This document shows positions 6,666 through 13,924 of a stretch of 20,453 bases of DNA, one piece after another (positions within the stretch are counted from its first letter, which is position 1; each line of letters opens with the position of its first letter). Source of the DNA: an uncultured Clostridia bacterium (lineage in GTDB: Bacteria > Bacillota > Clostridia > Oscillospirales > Acutalibacteraceae); NCBI GenBank assembly GCA_945221685.1, contig CALYNN010000006.1:1-20453 (forward strand). Direction: 5' to 3'. The notes below the pieces were generated by a model. It was not told the origin of the DNA. It searched no databases and was given only the letters and a program-made list of their open reading frames with translations. Position numbers and translations under genes: made by a program.

Positions 6666-8411
6666 CTAAAGAATTGATATTGCAATTAATAAAATTATGA
6701 TTACCAAAATTGTTGTTGCAGTTGCCAACAGGGGCTTTTTCCAAAGACCTGAGCTGATAAATTGCTGCCAAAGCTCCTCATCCGTAACACCAACAGGCTT
6801 TGTGCTGGTCATAAAAGCGTTGATGATAAGATGCTTTATCCAAAGTGCAAGCTTTAAGCTATAATCATTTTGACTTCCTTTAACCTTACTGATATTAAGC
6901 TTACCGACATCAACATCAGCATTTTGCTGACTGCCTTCTTCGTCGGCGCTTTTGTATTTGTGAGAGCTTTGATAATCGTCTACAAAATCAGAGGTTGTGT
7001 CTGTATAATTGCAGCAGTAGTCGTCATCATCACAGTCAATGTCATTACCATCTGTGCCGTCAACATCTGCGTATTCATATGAATGGAAGCAATCGTCAGC
7101 ATTTGAATCTACTGCAGCCTTGTTGTCGTTTGAGAGAAGCTCGTTAATTTTAGTTTTGCCCTTTGTGCAGAGCATTTGGTTAACAACAGAAAGCTGTCTT
7201 GCCAAGGATACGGGCAAGCCGCTTGTGTGTGCCGCTTTAATTAGCTTGGCAACCTCCGGAGCTTTAACGGAAAGCTCTGAAAATACTGTTTCGTCTAAGT
7301 CGCAAAAACCGCTGTTTTTATTCCAAACGCAAAACAGCTCGCCTGTATCAACGAAGGCTGCCGCAAGGATTGACAGACCTGTGTATGATAAATCTACAGT
7401 GTTATAAAACGCGTTGAATCGAGTGTACATTAAGGGCAAAGCGTTGTCAGACTCCTCAGTTTGAGCCATGGCCGGAAGCTGTCTGAACTGTATCGAGTCT
7501 GTATCAATAACATGGGCAGTGTGGCTTTTGGTGTTTACAATAATATTGTGATTTAAATCCCTGTGAAGCAATCCGTGTGCCTCCATCCAAAGAAGCTGCT
7601 CAAGGATTTGCTTAACATAAATGAGTGGATTATCAAGAAAGCGCAGCTTATCAATACGAAGTGGCTCGCCGACAAAGTTATTCATAAGAAAACCAATCGG
7701 ATTATTGTGCTCGTTATAAACCATCGCAAGCGGCAAAGCAATAGAATTGCATTTGTCGGGAAGCGCGGTCATTTTTAAAACCTTATCAATCTCGAAGGCT
7801 CTCTTATCTCTGTCCCAAATCTTTAAGCGTAAGCGTTGATTGCTTTCGCAAATTTGAGTATAACCCTCCTGTCCCTGATTAATGACGCTATCGCGTCCCT
7901 TAATCTTTTCAACATACTTCTTACCGTTTAGGTTAAAGTAACAGTTGCTTCCTACAATATGACTGAAGGAGGAGCTTGTTGTGTCGAGTCCTTTAGTACC
8001 TGCCGAGTTGCGCTTAAGTGCATTAACGAACGGTCTGGCGTTTTGCACAGGCGGTTCATCGGGAGAACAGCCACAGAGATAAACGACTCCTTTGTAATCA
8101 AGCATGGAAATTGAAGCTATTACCTGCGAAACTGCTTCAGTCGGAGCAATGTAAAGCTCTTCTTCACTTTCTTTGTGACTGAAAAAGTATTCGTCAAGTC
8201 CGTCCTCGTTTAAAAAATCATATGGCAAATTCTTTTCGTCAAGCAATTGTATTACTGCATTATAATTATCATAAACTCCGGCGGCTATTGCTCTTTCTTC
8301 TGCAAAGCGAAAAAACAGAAAGCGCTTGTTTGCTTCGTGCGAAATAATTTTAACTAATGCCTCGTAAGCGTTACCCACAAGGCTTTCGGTAAGAACGATA
8401 ATTTTATTCAT
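6666..8411 (-). CDS. Divergent protein kinase, C-terminally membrane anchored
   Basis: 581 residues in four parts. Residues 1-~140 form an unrecognised alpha/beta domain (MNKIIVLTES, YKGVVYLCGC). Residues ~150-400 are kinase-like: a glycine-rich stretch near GQEGYT (180-185), an invariant-type lysine K197 in RLKIW, a catalytic loop HRD with D285, and IDTDS with D303/D305 in place of DFG. The loop (HRDLNHN) is one residue shorter than the usual HRDLKxxN. A Cys/Asp-rich acidic linker (~430-500) follows, then a final membrane helix at the extreme C-terminus (~558-581) makes it tail-anchored with the kinase inside. It lies between the VWA and PP2C genes, as kinases of TerY-type triads do. AAGGAGG is 7 nt before the start. 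Phosphotransfer activity is likely because the key K, HRD and metal-binding D are present, but this is inferred. Confidence 0.85.
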   Translation of the reverse strand: MNKIIVLTESLVGNAYEALVKIISHEANKRFLFFRFAEERAIAAGVYDNYNAVIQLLDEKNLPYDFLNEDGLDEYFFSHKESEEELYIAPTEAVSQVIASISMLDYKGVVYLCGCSPDEPPVQNARPFVNALKRNSAGTKGLDTTSSSFSHIVGSNCYFNLNGKKYVEKIKGRDSVINQGQEGYTQICESNQRLRLKIWDRDKRAFEIDKVLKMTALPDKCNSIALPLAMVYNEHNNPIGFLMNNFVGEPLRIDKLRFLDNPLIYVKQILEQLLWMEAHGLLHRDLNHNIIVNTKSHTAHVIDTDSIQFRQLPAMAQTEESDNALPLMYTRFNAFYNTVDLSYTGLSILAAAFVDTGELFCVWNKNSGFCDLDETVFSELSVKAPEVAKLIKAAHTSGLPVSLARQLSVVNQMLCTKGKTKINELLSNDNKAAVDSNADDCFHSYEYADVDGTDGNDIDCDDDDYCCNYTDTTSDFVDDYQSSHKYKSADEEGSQQNADVDVGKLNISKVKGSQNDYSLKLALWIKHLIINAFMTSTKPVGVTDEELWQQFISSGLWKKPLLATATTILVIIILLIAISIL

Positions 8412-8430
8412 ATTAATGCCTCCTTAAAAA

Positions 8431-9213
8431 TTAATTTCTGCCGAAGCTATATTTGAAATTATTCAGCATTTCGTCGGATTTATATCTGTTGTATTGCTTT
8501 CTTTCAGTTGAACGGTGGGGAATGCCCTTGAGGAATACACCGTTAGACTCAGCTTGAGTAGATGTGGCAAAACGCAATGCCTGCATAAAAGATTTAATCC
8601 TTTTACTACTGTTTTCCTCATCAATCTTTACTCTGTAGCCGCCGAAATTTAATCCGTTGGGGTTTGCATTTGTTACGAACTCAGAGAGAAGCTTGTTACC
8701 GTCGGCAATATCCTTCTTAAATTTTTCCGTAATCACTGAGCAGTCATCAACGCTGTCGGTAGCCGCAGAATCGGTAACCGAAAAGAAAACGGGAATTGTG
8801 TACCATTGATTGTTTCTTTCGCAGACATCGGCAACAGTAGTTAGAATTTCATCAGCCTCCTCAAGACTTTTTGCAAGGGGAGTTCTACCTAATGCACGCT
8901 TTGGGAAATCCTTTTTAAAGCTTTCAAAATCCAACGATAAAAGGTCACCGAAATAAACGATTTTCGGTTCACTATGATGGATGACAACAACCAACAGTGT
9001 AAAAATACGCTTGGGAACAAGGGATAACTCCTTAAACATCAAATCAAGTATTTCAATCTCCTTTTCAACATAACCTGCCATGGAGCCGGAAAGGTCAAAT
9101 GTAATACAAATGGGTGTTCTGATCGGAGTAATGGCTTTCATTTGGAGTGATTCAATTCTGTCAAGCTCCTTCTTTATTTCTGTTGCGGTAATGCCGTTAA
9201 AGTTGTATTTCAT
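8431..9213 (-). CDS. TerY-like VWA domain protein
   Basis: 260 residues, soluble. It is nearly all a von Willebrand A domain with a full MIDAS metal site: DLSGS at 40-44, a threonine T111 in GRTPL, and D148 in SVTDS. The layout (DxSGSM, then GRTPLAKSLEEA, then a beta strand ending TD) is that of TerY-type VWA proteins, which bind partners through a divalent cation and occur with a PP2C phosphatase and a protein kinase. All three are consecutive here. A ~28-residue N-terminal helix precedes the domain, and the C-terminus is basic and Asn/Lys/Arg-rich. Its start overlaps the preceding stop (ATGA), indicating coupling to the FHA-SEDS gene. A scaffold or adaptor role linking kinase and target is inferred. 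Confidence 0.88.
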   Translation of the reverse strand: MKYNFNGITATEIKKELDRIESLQMKAITPIRTPICITFDLSGSMAGYVEKEIEILDLMFKELSLVPKRIFTLLVVVIHHSEPKIVYFGDLLSLDFESFKKDFPKRALGRTPLAKSLEEADEILTTVADVCERNNQWYTIPVFFSVTDSAATDSVDDCSVITEKFKKDIADGNKLLSEFVTNANPNGLNFGGYRVKIDEENSSKRIKSFMQALRFATSTQAESNGVFLKGIPHRSTERKQYNRYKSDEMLNNFKYSFGRN

Positions 9214-10829
9214 GATAATTCTCCTTTTTTAATTGTATTTAAATATTCCTTGCTCATTGAAGTAGAGCTGATTACTCCAAATAAGCAGCCGTAGCTTATT
9301 GCCGCCGATATGCCGTCGGAAATAGCCGGGCTAACAACACCTGTTAATGCAACAATACCAAAGGTTCCGCAAAGATTTAGCGCCATTGCAAACACCATAA
9401 GGCTTATGCCTATGCAGGTGAAAACCTGTTGGGTTTTATTTTTTTGACGGAGTGTTAATACTGTATTAAACAGTAGAACTATATACATTCCCAAAAGCAA
9501 AAACAGTATTAAATAGCCATGCTTTTGAGCAAGCATAGATGTTGCCAAATCGGAATTTGCGGCTTCAATATACTTAAGTACATCAAATTTACCGTTTCCA
9601 ATAAGCCCACCGTTTTTGAACGCGGCCACCAAGGCATGAACAGGTTGATAGCCGTAATCGTCATAGTTGTCGAAAATACCCGACGCCGTAAGGCTTTCGA
9701 ATAAGCTTTTGCCTTCACCCAGCCATCCCTCAATTCTCGCCGCCGCAGTTGATGAAATATGCAGTACTGCCTTACAGCCTGCAATGCCGGCAACAATCAT
9801 TAAAATAGAATACAAAAAATTAGTATTTTGAATTAAAACGGCAATTACGAAAATGATACCGAATTGCAGTAAAACGCCTATATCCTTAATCATCAGGCCG
9901 TAAACAAAGCAGGTAATCGAGGTGCCGAGAATAATTATAAGGTTGTTTACGCTGTAGAATTGCTTACCTGTGGGGACAATCAACACAAAAGCCAAAAGCA
10001 GCTTAACGATTTCCGATGGTTGAAAGGTGATGGGGCCTACTGTTATCCAGTTATATGCACCGTTTTTTTCCTCGGCAAGAGCCAGGTTCAAAATGATAAT
10101 GCCGAGAATTGCCGCAACAGCCGCTATTCTGAAAATGGGGTGAAGGTTGTACTTGTCCATATCAATCTTAAGGAACAATCTCATTATCAGCGAAAATGCC
10201 GTGTAAAGTACAACTCCGATAACGGCAGACATCATTCCGGCGGTAAAATCGTTAGCAGTTGAGCCATACATTGTAGCGTCGACATAATATGTAAGAAGTA
10301 TTGCAAAAACGGATTCGGTAATCGGCTGCCTGTCGGCTCTGATAATGTATGCGGCTGCAATAAAGCAAAGCAAGATAATATGCGGAATTGCCGCTTTAAA
10401 TGAGCCAAAGCTTTTATAAACAGATAAAGCCTGCAAAATAACAAATAAAGCCGAAAGAATTGTTGGAATAAAACCGAATTCAAAGCATCTTTCCTCAACA
10501 GGCAAATTAAACTGAAGCGTATGGCTTGCAACACGGTATCCGTTTGAACAACTTCCGATTTTTCCGTACTCCGTCATATCGTACCTTTTAGTTTTAGCAT
10601 TATACGAAATTACAGCCTGCAAACGGGAAACGCTGTGCTCCTTCAGCCTTACATCTGACGAGAGACTTCGACCGATTGTTGTAACAATTCCCTGTCTGCC
10701 GTCGGTATATTTTTTGCCTCCCTCAGAAACTATAACGCCCAAGCGAACCTTGCGTTCTCTGAAAATCAGCCAAGCTGAGCTGAGGATGAAAAGAGTGAGA
10801 ACCAAATCCTGCAGTATATTCATAGTCAT
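9210..10829 (-). CDS. FHA-SEDS fusion (RodA/FtsW-type glycan polymerase)
   Basis: 539 residues. A first membrane helix (~7-24) is followed by an FHA phosphothreonine-binding domain (~30-110) with GRS at 53-55, an Asp at 59 and SVSR at 66-69; the His usual after SR is replaced (SRLQA). A SEDS polymerase domain with about nine or ten helices then runs from ~118 to 525. SEDS signatures are NWITVGPITFQPSEIVK at 260-276, DIGVLLQF, an Asp cluster just before GYQ (~388-395, where the catalytic Asp is expected), KNGGLIGNG, and GVVSPAISDGIS, which matches G-x-x-x-P-x-x-S-x-G-G-S except for one Gly. SEDS proteins polymerise lipid II together with a class B PBP, encoded here 12 nt upstream. AGGAGG lies 8 nt before the ATG at 10829. 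The fused FHA domain suggests the polymerase is recruited or switched by a phosphorylated partner. Confidence 0.93.
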   Translation of the reverse strand: MTMNILQDLVLTLFILSSAWLIFRERKVRLGVIVSEGGKKYTDGRQGIVTTIGRSLSSDVRLKEHSVSRLQAVISYNAKTKRYDMTEYGKIGSCSNGYRVASHTLQFNLPVEERCFEFGFIPTILSALFVILQALSVYKSFGSFKAAIPHIILLCFIAAAYIIRADRQPITESVFAILLTYYVDATMYGSTANDFTAGMMSAVIGVVLYTAFSLIMRLFLKIDMDKYNLHPIFRIAAVAAILGIIILNLALAEEKNGAYNWITVGPITFQPSEIVKLLLAFVLIVPTGKQFYSVNNLIIILGTSITCFVYGLMIKDIGVLLQFGIIFVIAVLIQNTNFLYSILMIVAGIAGCKAVLHISSTAAARIEGWLGEGKSLFESLTASGIFDNYDDYGYQPVHALVAAFKNGGLIGNGKFDVLKYIEAANSDLATSMLAQKHGYLILFLLLGMYIVLLFNTVLTLRQKNKTQQVFTCIGISLMVFAMALNLCGTFGIVALTGVVSPAISDGISAAISYGCLFGVISSTSMSKEYLNTIKKGELS

Positions 10830-10841
10830 TTGCTTTACCTC

Positions 10842-12095
10842 CTAATCTAAAATGTAATTATTAATAAACTCTGTTGTAATTGCTTTTGCATTTGTTGAAA
10901 TTCCGCCATTCTCAAGAAACACAAGCACCGTATAAGCGGGTGCATTACTGTCATTAATGCAGCAGGCAAACCACGCGTGAGATTGAGCATTGTCTAATTC
11001 TGCCGTGCCGGTTTTTGCAAAGGTTTTGCAGTTGATGCCGAGGCTTTTCGTAACATTCTCAAGTGACTTCGAAATGAATTCAGCCGTAGCCTTTGACATA
11101 ATTCTTTCCGCCCCGCCCGTTTCGGTATCACTTTTTATATACAGGGTGTGTCTTAAGCCGCCGTTTGCGATTGCATTGTAATATGCTACTACGCCAAGTG
11201 GAGTAACCATATTTTTTGATTGCCCGTTTGCTGCCCACATTAAATCGTCATTTGCGTCCATTGAGCCTTTTGCAATACTCATATCGGCAATTACCTCACT
11301 GCTCAAAACACCTGATTTTTTTGCAAAATTGTTTAGCTCTGTGGGCGTTAGGTATTTTTTAGCCGCAGTAGAAATGCCGCAGTTACAGCTATTGCTTAGA
11401 ACCTTTGAAAACGGCTGTTGGTAGTGGGGGATATTGTGGTAGCAGGAAATGTGGTATGCTTTGCCTGAGCAGTTATAAGAAAAGTCTTTTGCAGAAGCGT
11501 CTTTTTCAAGAATTGCCGCAACTGTTACTGCCTTGAAAACAGAACCGGGAGGGTAGGTAATAGCCGCCTTGTTGAGAAATCCTCCGTCCTTTGCGTTTTC
11601 GGGTGTAAAGACATCTACGCTTGGGTAGCTTACCATTGTTTTAATCTCGCCGGTTGTATAGTCGGAAACGATTATACAGCCCCTATAGTCGCCCTTTGCC
11701 AAAATCTCATATGCCCCTTTTTGCAAACGATTGTCTATTGTAAGATTTATACTTTTTACTTCGGGGGTATATCCCGTCAGCTTGCTGACATCTTGAGGCT
11801 TTGAGTTTTCGGTCGAAAGAACTGAATTCGGGACACTGCCGAATCTATCACCTATGATATGAAAGGTAGCCGTACGCAAAACCTCGTCATCGCTGAAAGC
11901 ACCTTTATATATACCTTCACCGTTGCAATCGTAAACATAAATATTTTTGTAGTTGTCTGCCCTAATGTAATCCTTGTAATACGCATCAAGTGTTTTTGAG
12001 TTGCCCGACGCAGTACAAACAAGCAAAACCGCAATTACAAATATGCCGGCAGAAAGTGCATAAAGTGTGGCTTTGATTTTTGTGAAAAGTTTCAT
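10842..12095 (-). CDS. Short class B penicillin-binding protein (PbpA-like transpeptidase)
   Basis: 417 residues with one N-terminal membrane anchor (~8-28) and an extracellular D,D-transpeptidase domain. All three active-site motifs are visible: SVFK with the nucleophile Ser185 and Lys188, SCN (in SNSCNCG), and KTGT (in FAKTGTAE). It cross-links peptidoglycan stem peptides and should pair with the SEDS polymerase encoded next. The pedestal region (~30-125) is short, similar in style to mycobacterial PbpA rather than to long PBP2/FtsI. The ATG at 12095 was chosen because GAAAGGGTGA lies 5 nt upstream and the anchor follows at once; a 13-codon extension to 12134 would start upstream of the predicted promoter's -10 box. 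It is the first gene of the long minus-strand operon. Confidence 0.92.
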   Translation of the reverse strand: MKLFTKIKATLYALSAGIFVIAVLLVCTASGNSKTLDAYYKDYIRADNYKNIYVYDCNGEGIYKGAFSDDEVLRTATFHIIGDRFGSVPNSVLSTENSKPQDVSKLTGYTPEVKSINLTIDNRLQKGAYEILAKGDYRGCIIVSDYTTGEIKTMVSYPSVDVFTPENAKDGGFLNKAAITYPPGSVFKAVTVAAILEKDASAKDFSYNCSGKAYHISCYHNIPHYQQPFSKVLSNSCNCGISTAAKKYLTPTELNNFAKKSGVLSSEVIADMSIAKGSMDANDDLMWAANGQSKNMVTPLGVVAYYNAIANGGLRHTLYIKSDTETGGAERIMSKATAEFISKSLENVTKSLGINCKTFAKTGTAELDNAQSHAWFACCINDSNAPAYTVLVFLENGGISTNAKAITTEFINNYILD

Positions 12096-12100
12096 ATATA

Positions 12101-12110
12101 TCACCCTTTC
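12101..12110 (-). promoter_or_regulatory. Ribosome site setting the PBP start
   Basis: GAAAGGGTGA on the minus strand lies 5 nt before the ATG at 12095. The longer frame starting at 12134 has no such site. Confidence 0.6.
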
Positions 12111-12117
12111 ATAAAAT

Positions 12118-12146
12118 TTTATATGCCCTATCACAAAGCGTTTGAA
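12118..12146 (-). promoter_or_regulatory. Predicted promoter of the nine-gene operon
   Basis: On the minus strand there is a -35-like TTCAAA (12141-12146), a 17-nt spacer and a -10 TATAAA (12118-12123). The transcript would have a short leader of about 15 nt. The -35 is inside a perfect 14-bp palindrome. Boxes were matched by eye; the -35 is only 4 of 6. Confidence 0.5.
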
Positions 12147-12154
12147 GCTTCAAA
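12141..12154. promoter_or_regulatory. 14-bp perfect palindrome over the operon -35
   Basis: TTTGAAGCTTCAAA reads the same on both strands. It overlaps the predicted -35 of the minus-strand operon, where a dimeric repressor or activator could act. No regulator gene is present in the window. Confidence 0.5.
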
Positions 12155-12240
12155 TGTATGGACTTGCTTACAATTCATTTTCCCATAAATCGAATAAATG
12201 GCTGTTTTAGGGGGGATTTTTCAGAAGTCTAAAAAAGCGC

Positions 12241-12275
12241 AAAAAAAGAAAGGCCTTGTTAAAGCCTTCCTTTTT
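12241..12275. terminator. Bidirectional intrinsic terminator after the ATP-grasp pair
   Basis: A 9-bp stem with one G-T pair (12246-12254 / 12264-12272) has a T-run of seven on the minus strand and of five on the plus strand. It separates the ATP-grasp genes from the downstream PBP operon. Confidence 0.85.
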
Positions 12276-12291
12276 GAAAATAGTTGTTTGA

Positions 12292-13020
12292 TTATTTTAT
12301 ATTCATTTCCTTTTTTATATAATTGCAATAGAGGGAGATAATGTCGATATTTGTTTTATCGTAAACCATTCTTGCGCCTACGGAGTCTTCGATTTCGTTA
12401 AAAACAAGCTCTCCGCCGTTAAAAAGAAAATCAATGCCTATATAATCGCCTTTTGCAAGAGAGGCGATTTTTTTTACAAGACCCCTTTCGTTTTCGTTAA
12501 GCTTATAAAGCTCTGCACTGCCGCCGAGGCAATAGTTTGAGCGAAAGTCATTGTTGCCGACTCTTAAAATAGAAGCAACGATTTCTTCGCCGATAAGCCA
12601 CACTCTTAAATCTCTGCCCAAGGTATCGCAGGGCTTTTGATAAACATATCCCGACTGAAAGGTCTCGGCTTCTGTAAGCATAAAAACCTCTGTGCCGCCG
12701 TGACCGCCTACCGATTTTTTTACTGCGGGAATGCCCTTATACCGCGTTTCCATAACAGGAATTCCGTTTTGCTCCATATAATCATAGCAAAGCTGTTTGT
12801 CGTTGGCAAGACGGGAAAGCTTTGAACTGTTGAAAGCCCTTATTCCGCGCTGCTCAAAAAATTCGGCAATCCTGTAATCGTTTGTTCGGTTGATTACGAA
12901 ATCCGCGTCGCCACGGTAGCTTTCGTTTTCAAGGCGAACGCCCAGACAGTTTTTAAATTTTTCAACGGCAAAGGCATTTCTTTCTGCCTGCAGGGCAGTA
13001 TATAACAAAACACCGCTCAT
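12292..13020 (-). CDS. RimK-like ATP-grasp ligase (second of pair)
   Basis: 242 residues. It shows a short N-terminal pre-ATP-grasp domain and an ATP-grasp core: the KKSVGGHGG loop near residue 102, YQKPCDTLGRDLRVWLIG, then NNDFRSN with a GG, and metal-binding acidic residues in FNEIEDSVGAR. This pattern is closest to RimK/alpha-L-glutamate-ligase-type enzymes, which join a carboxylate to an amine through an acyl phosphate. The substrate cannot be told from sequence. It overlaps the upstream paralogue by 4 nt (ATGA), so the two are co-translated, and has GGAG 8 nt upstream. A strong terminator follows. Confidence 0.85.
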   Translation of the reverse strand: MSGVLLYTALQAERNAFAVEKFKNCLGVRLENESYRGDADFVINRTNDYRIAEFFEQRGIRAFNSSKLSRLANDKQLCYDYMEQNGIPVMETRYKGIPAVKKSVGGHGGTEVFMLTEAETFQSGYVYQKPCDTLGRDLRVWLIGEEIVASILRVGNNDFRSNYCLGGSAELYKLNENERGLVKKIASLAKGDYIGIDFLFNGGELVFNEIEDSVGARMVYDKTNIDIISLYCNYIKKEMNIK

Positions 13021-13835
13021 TGTATTTTCTCCGTTATCATATCGAAAATCAGCGGCGCGGCGTCAAAGCCTGTTGCGTTTAAAAGGTTGATTATATGGGC
13101 ATTTGAATTAACCTCGCACACCTGATTGTTCATCAAAATATCCACACCGCCGAAATCAAGGCCTAATTTTTTGCAGGCGGCAACGGCAATTTCAGCCTGC
13201 TGTACTGTTGGAATATACGGCTCCATTTCACCGCCGTTGGTTACATTAGAGCGAAAATCATCAGCGTTGTGCCGTTTAACTGCCGCAACGGCTTTTCCGC
13301 CGACAACCTCAATTCTTATGTCCTGCCCCGAGCTTTCGGCAACAAATTTTTGCAGAATGAAGGGGCGTTTTGTTGCAAGCGCGGTAATCTCCTCAACTGT
13401 TTTGCAAAGATGCACCTGCGCGCCGAAGGAGCCGAAGCACTCCTTAAACACCAGCGGCAGACCGAGAACCTCTGCCGCCGCTCCTGCAAATTCCGTTAAG
13501 TCCTCTTTAAAAAAGGTTTTGGGTGCAATTATCGTTTCGGGTTGACTGACTGTATCTAAAAGCTCAAGATAGGTTTTAGCCTTGTCGTCGCACAGCTCTA
13601 TGGCTCTTGCACTGTTGAAAACAGGAAGCCCCTGAAGCTCAAGGCGGCGGGCAAGGCTTATATCCTTATCCCAAAAAAGCACAAAATCCGTATTAACTTT
13701 ATTTAAGGCAAGCTCAAGGTTTGTTTTAAGCTCAAGCCTTATTCCTTTTTTTCTTGCACAGTCTAACAGATGGCTGTGAAGGGTGCTGTATTTTTCACCC
13801 TTTAAAAAATGATTAACAACTAAAATTCCGTTCAT
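13017..13835 (-). CDS. RimK-like ATP-grasp ligase (first of pair)
   Basis: 272 residues. The N-terminal part (MNGILVVNHFL) is the first strand of the pre-ATP-grasp fold. The core has VFKECFGSFGAQV, PFILQKFV, SGQDIRIEVVGG, ADDFRSN with a GG, and the metal-binding CEVNSN. Like its neighbour it belongs with RimK-type carboxylate-amine ligases, with unknown substrate. The ATG at 13835 was chosen because the fold begins there; a longer frame to 13976 runs into the divergent gene and has no support. There is no good Shine-Dalgarno site, and a near-consensus promoter ends only 6 nt before the ATG, so the message may be leaderless. Confidence 0.85.
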   Translation of the reverse strand: MNGILVVNHFLKGEKYSTLHSHLLDCARKKGIRLELKTNLELALNKVNTDFVLFWDKDISLARRLELQGLPVFNSARAIELCDDKAKTYLELLDTVSQPETIIAPKTFFKEDLTEFAGAAAEVLGLPLVFKECFGSFGAQVHLCKTVEEITALATKRPFILQKFVAESSGQDIRIEVVGGKAVAAVKRHNADDFRSNVTNGGEMEPYIPTVQQAEIAVAACKKLGLDFGGVDILMNNQVCEVNSNAHIINLLNATGFDAAPLIFDMITEKIQ

Positions 13836-13841
13836 AGACCT

Positions 13842-13870
13842 ATTGTAACACCCACACTTGCATTTTTCAA
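13842..13870 (-). promoter_or_regulatory. Promoter of the ATP-grasp pair, leaderless geometry
   Basis: On the minus strand there is a -35 TTGAAA (13865-13870), a 17-nt spacer and a -10 TACAAT (13842-13847), five of six matches each. The -10 lies 6 nt from the ATG at 13835, putting the expected transcription start at or next to the start codon. Confidence 0.55.
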
Positions 13871-13886
13871 TGTAATAGTATAAAAT
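13858..13886 (+). promoter_or_regulatory. Promoter of the AICAR formyltransferase gene
   Basis: -35 TTGCAT (13858-13863), 17-nt spacer, -10 TAAAAT (13881-13886). The leader would be ~32 nt, too short for a riboswitch. It interlocks with the divergent ATP-grasp promoter, so the two probably compete for polymerase. Confidence 0.6.
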
Positions 13887-13924
13887 AGCATTATTATATT
13901 TGGTTATACAGAAAGGGAAGAAAT

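Noticed and set aside
675..12095. Tellurite-resistance or phage-defence island
   Set aside because: The VWA/kinase/PP2C trio invites this, but there is no TerD, TerC, nuclease, integrase, toxin or repeat, and the neighbours are wall-synthesis genes.
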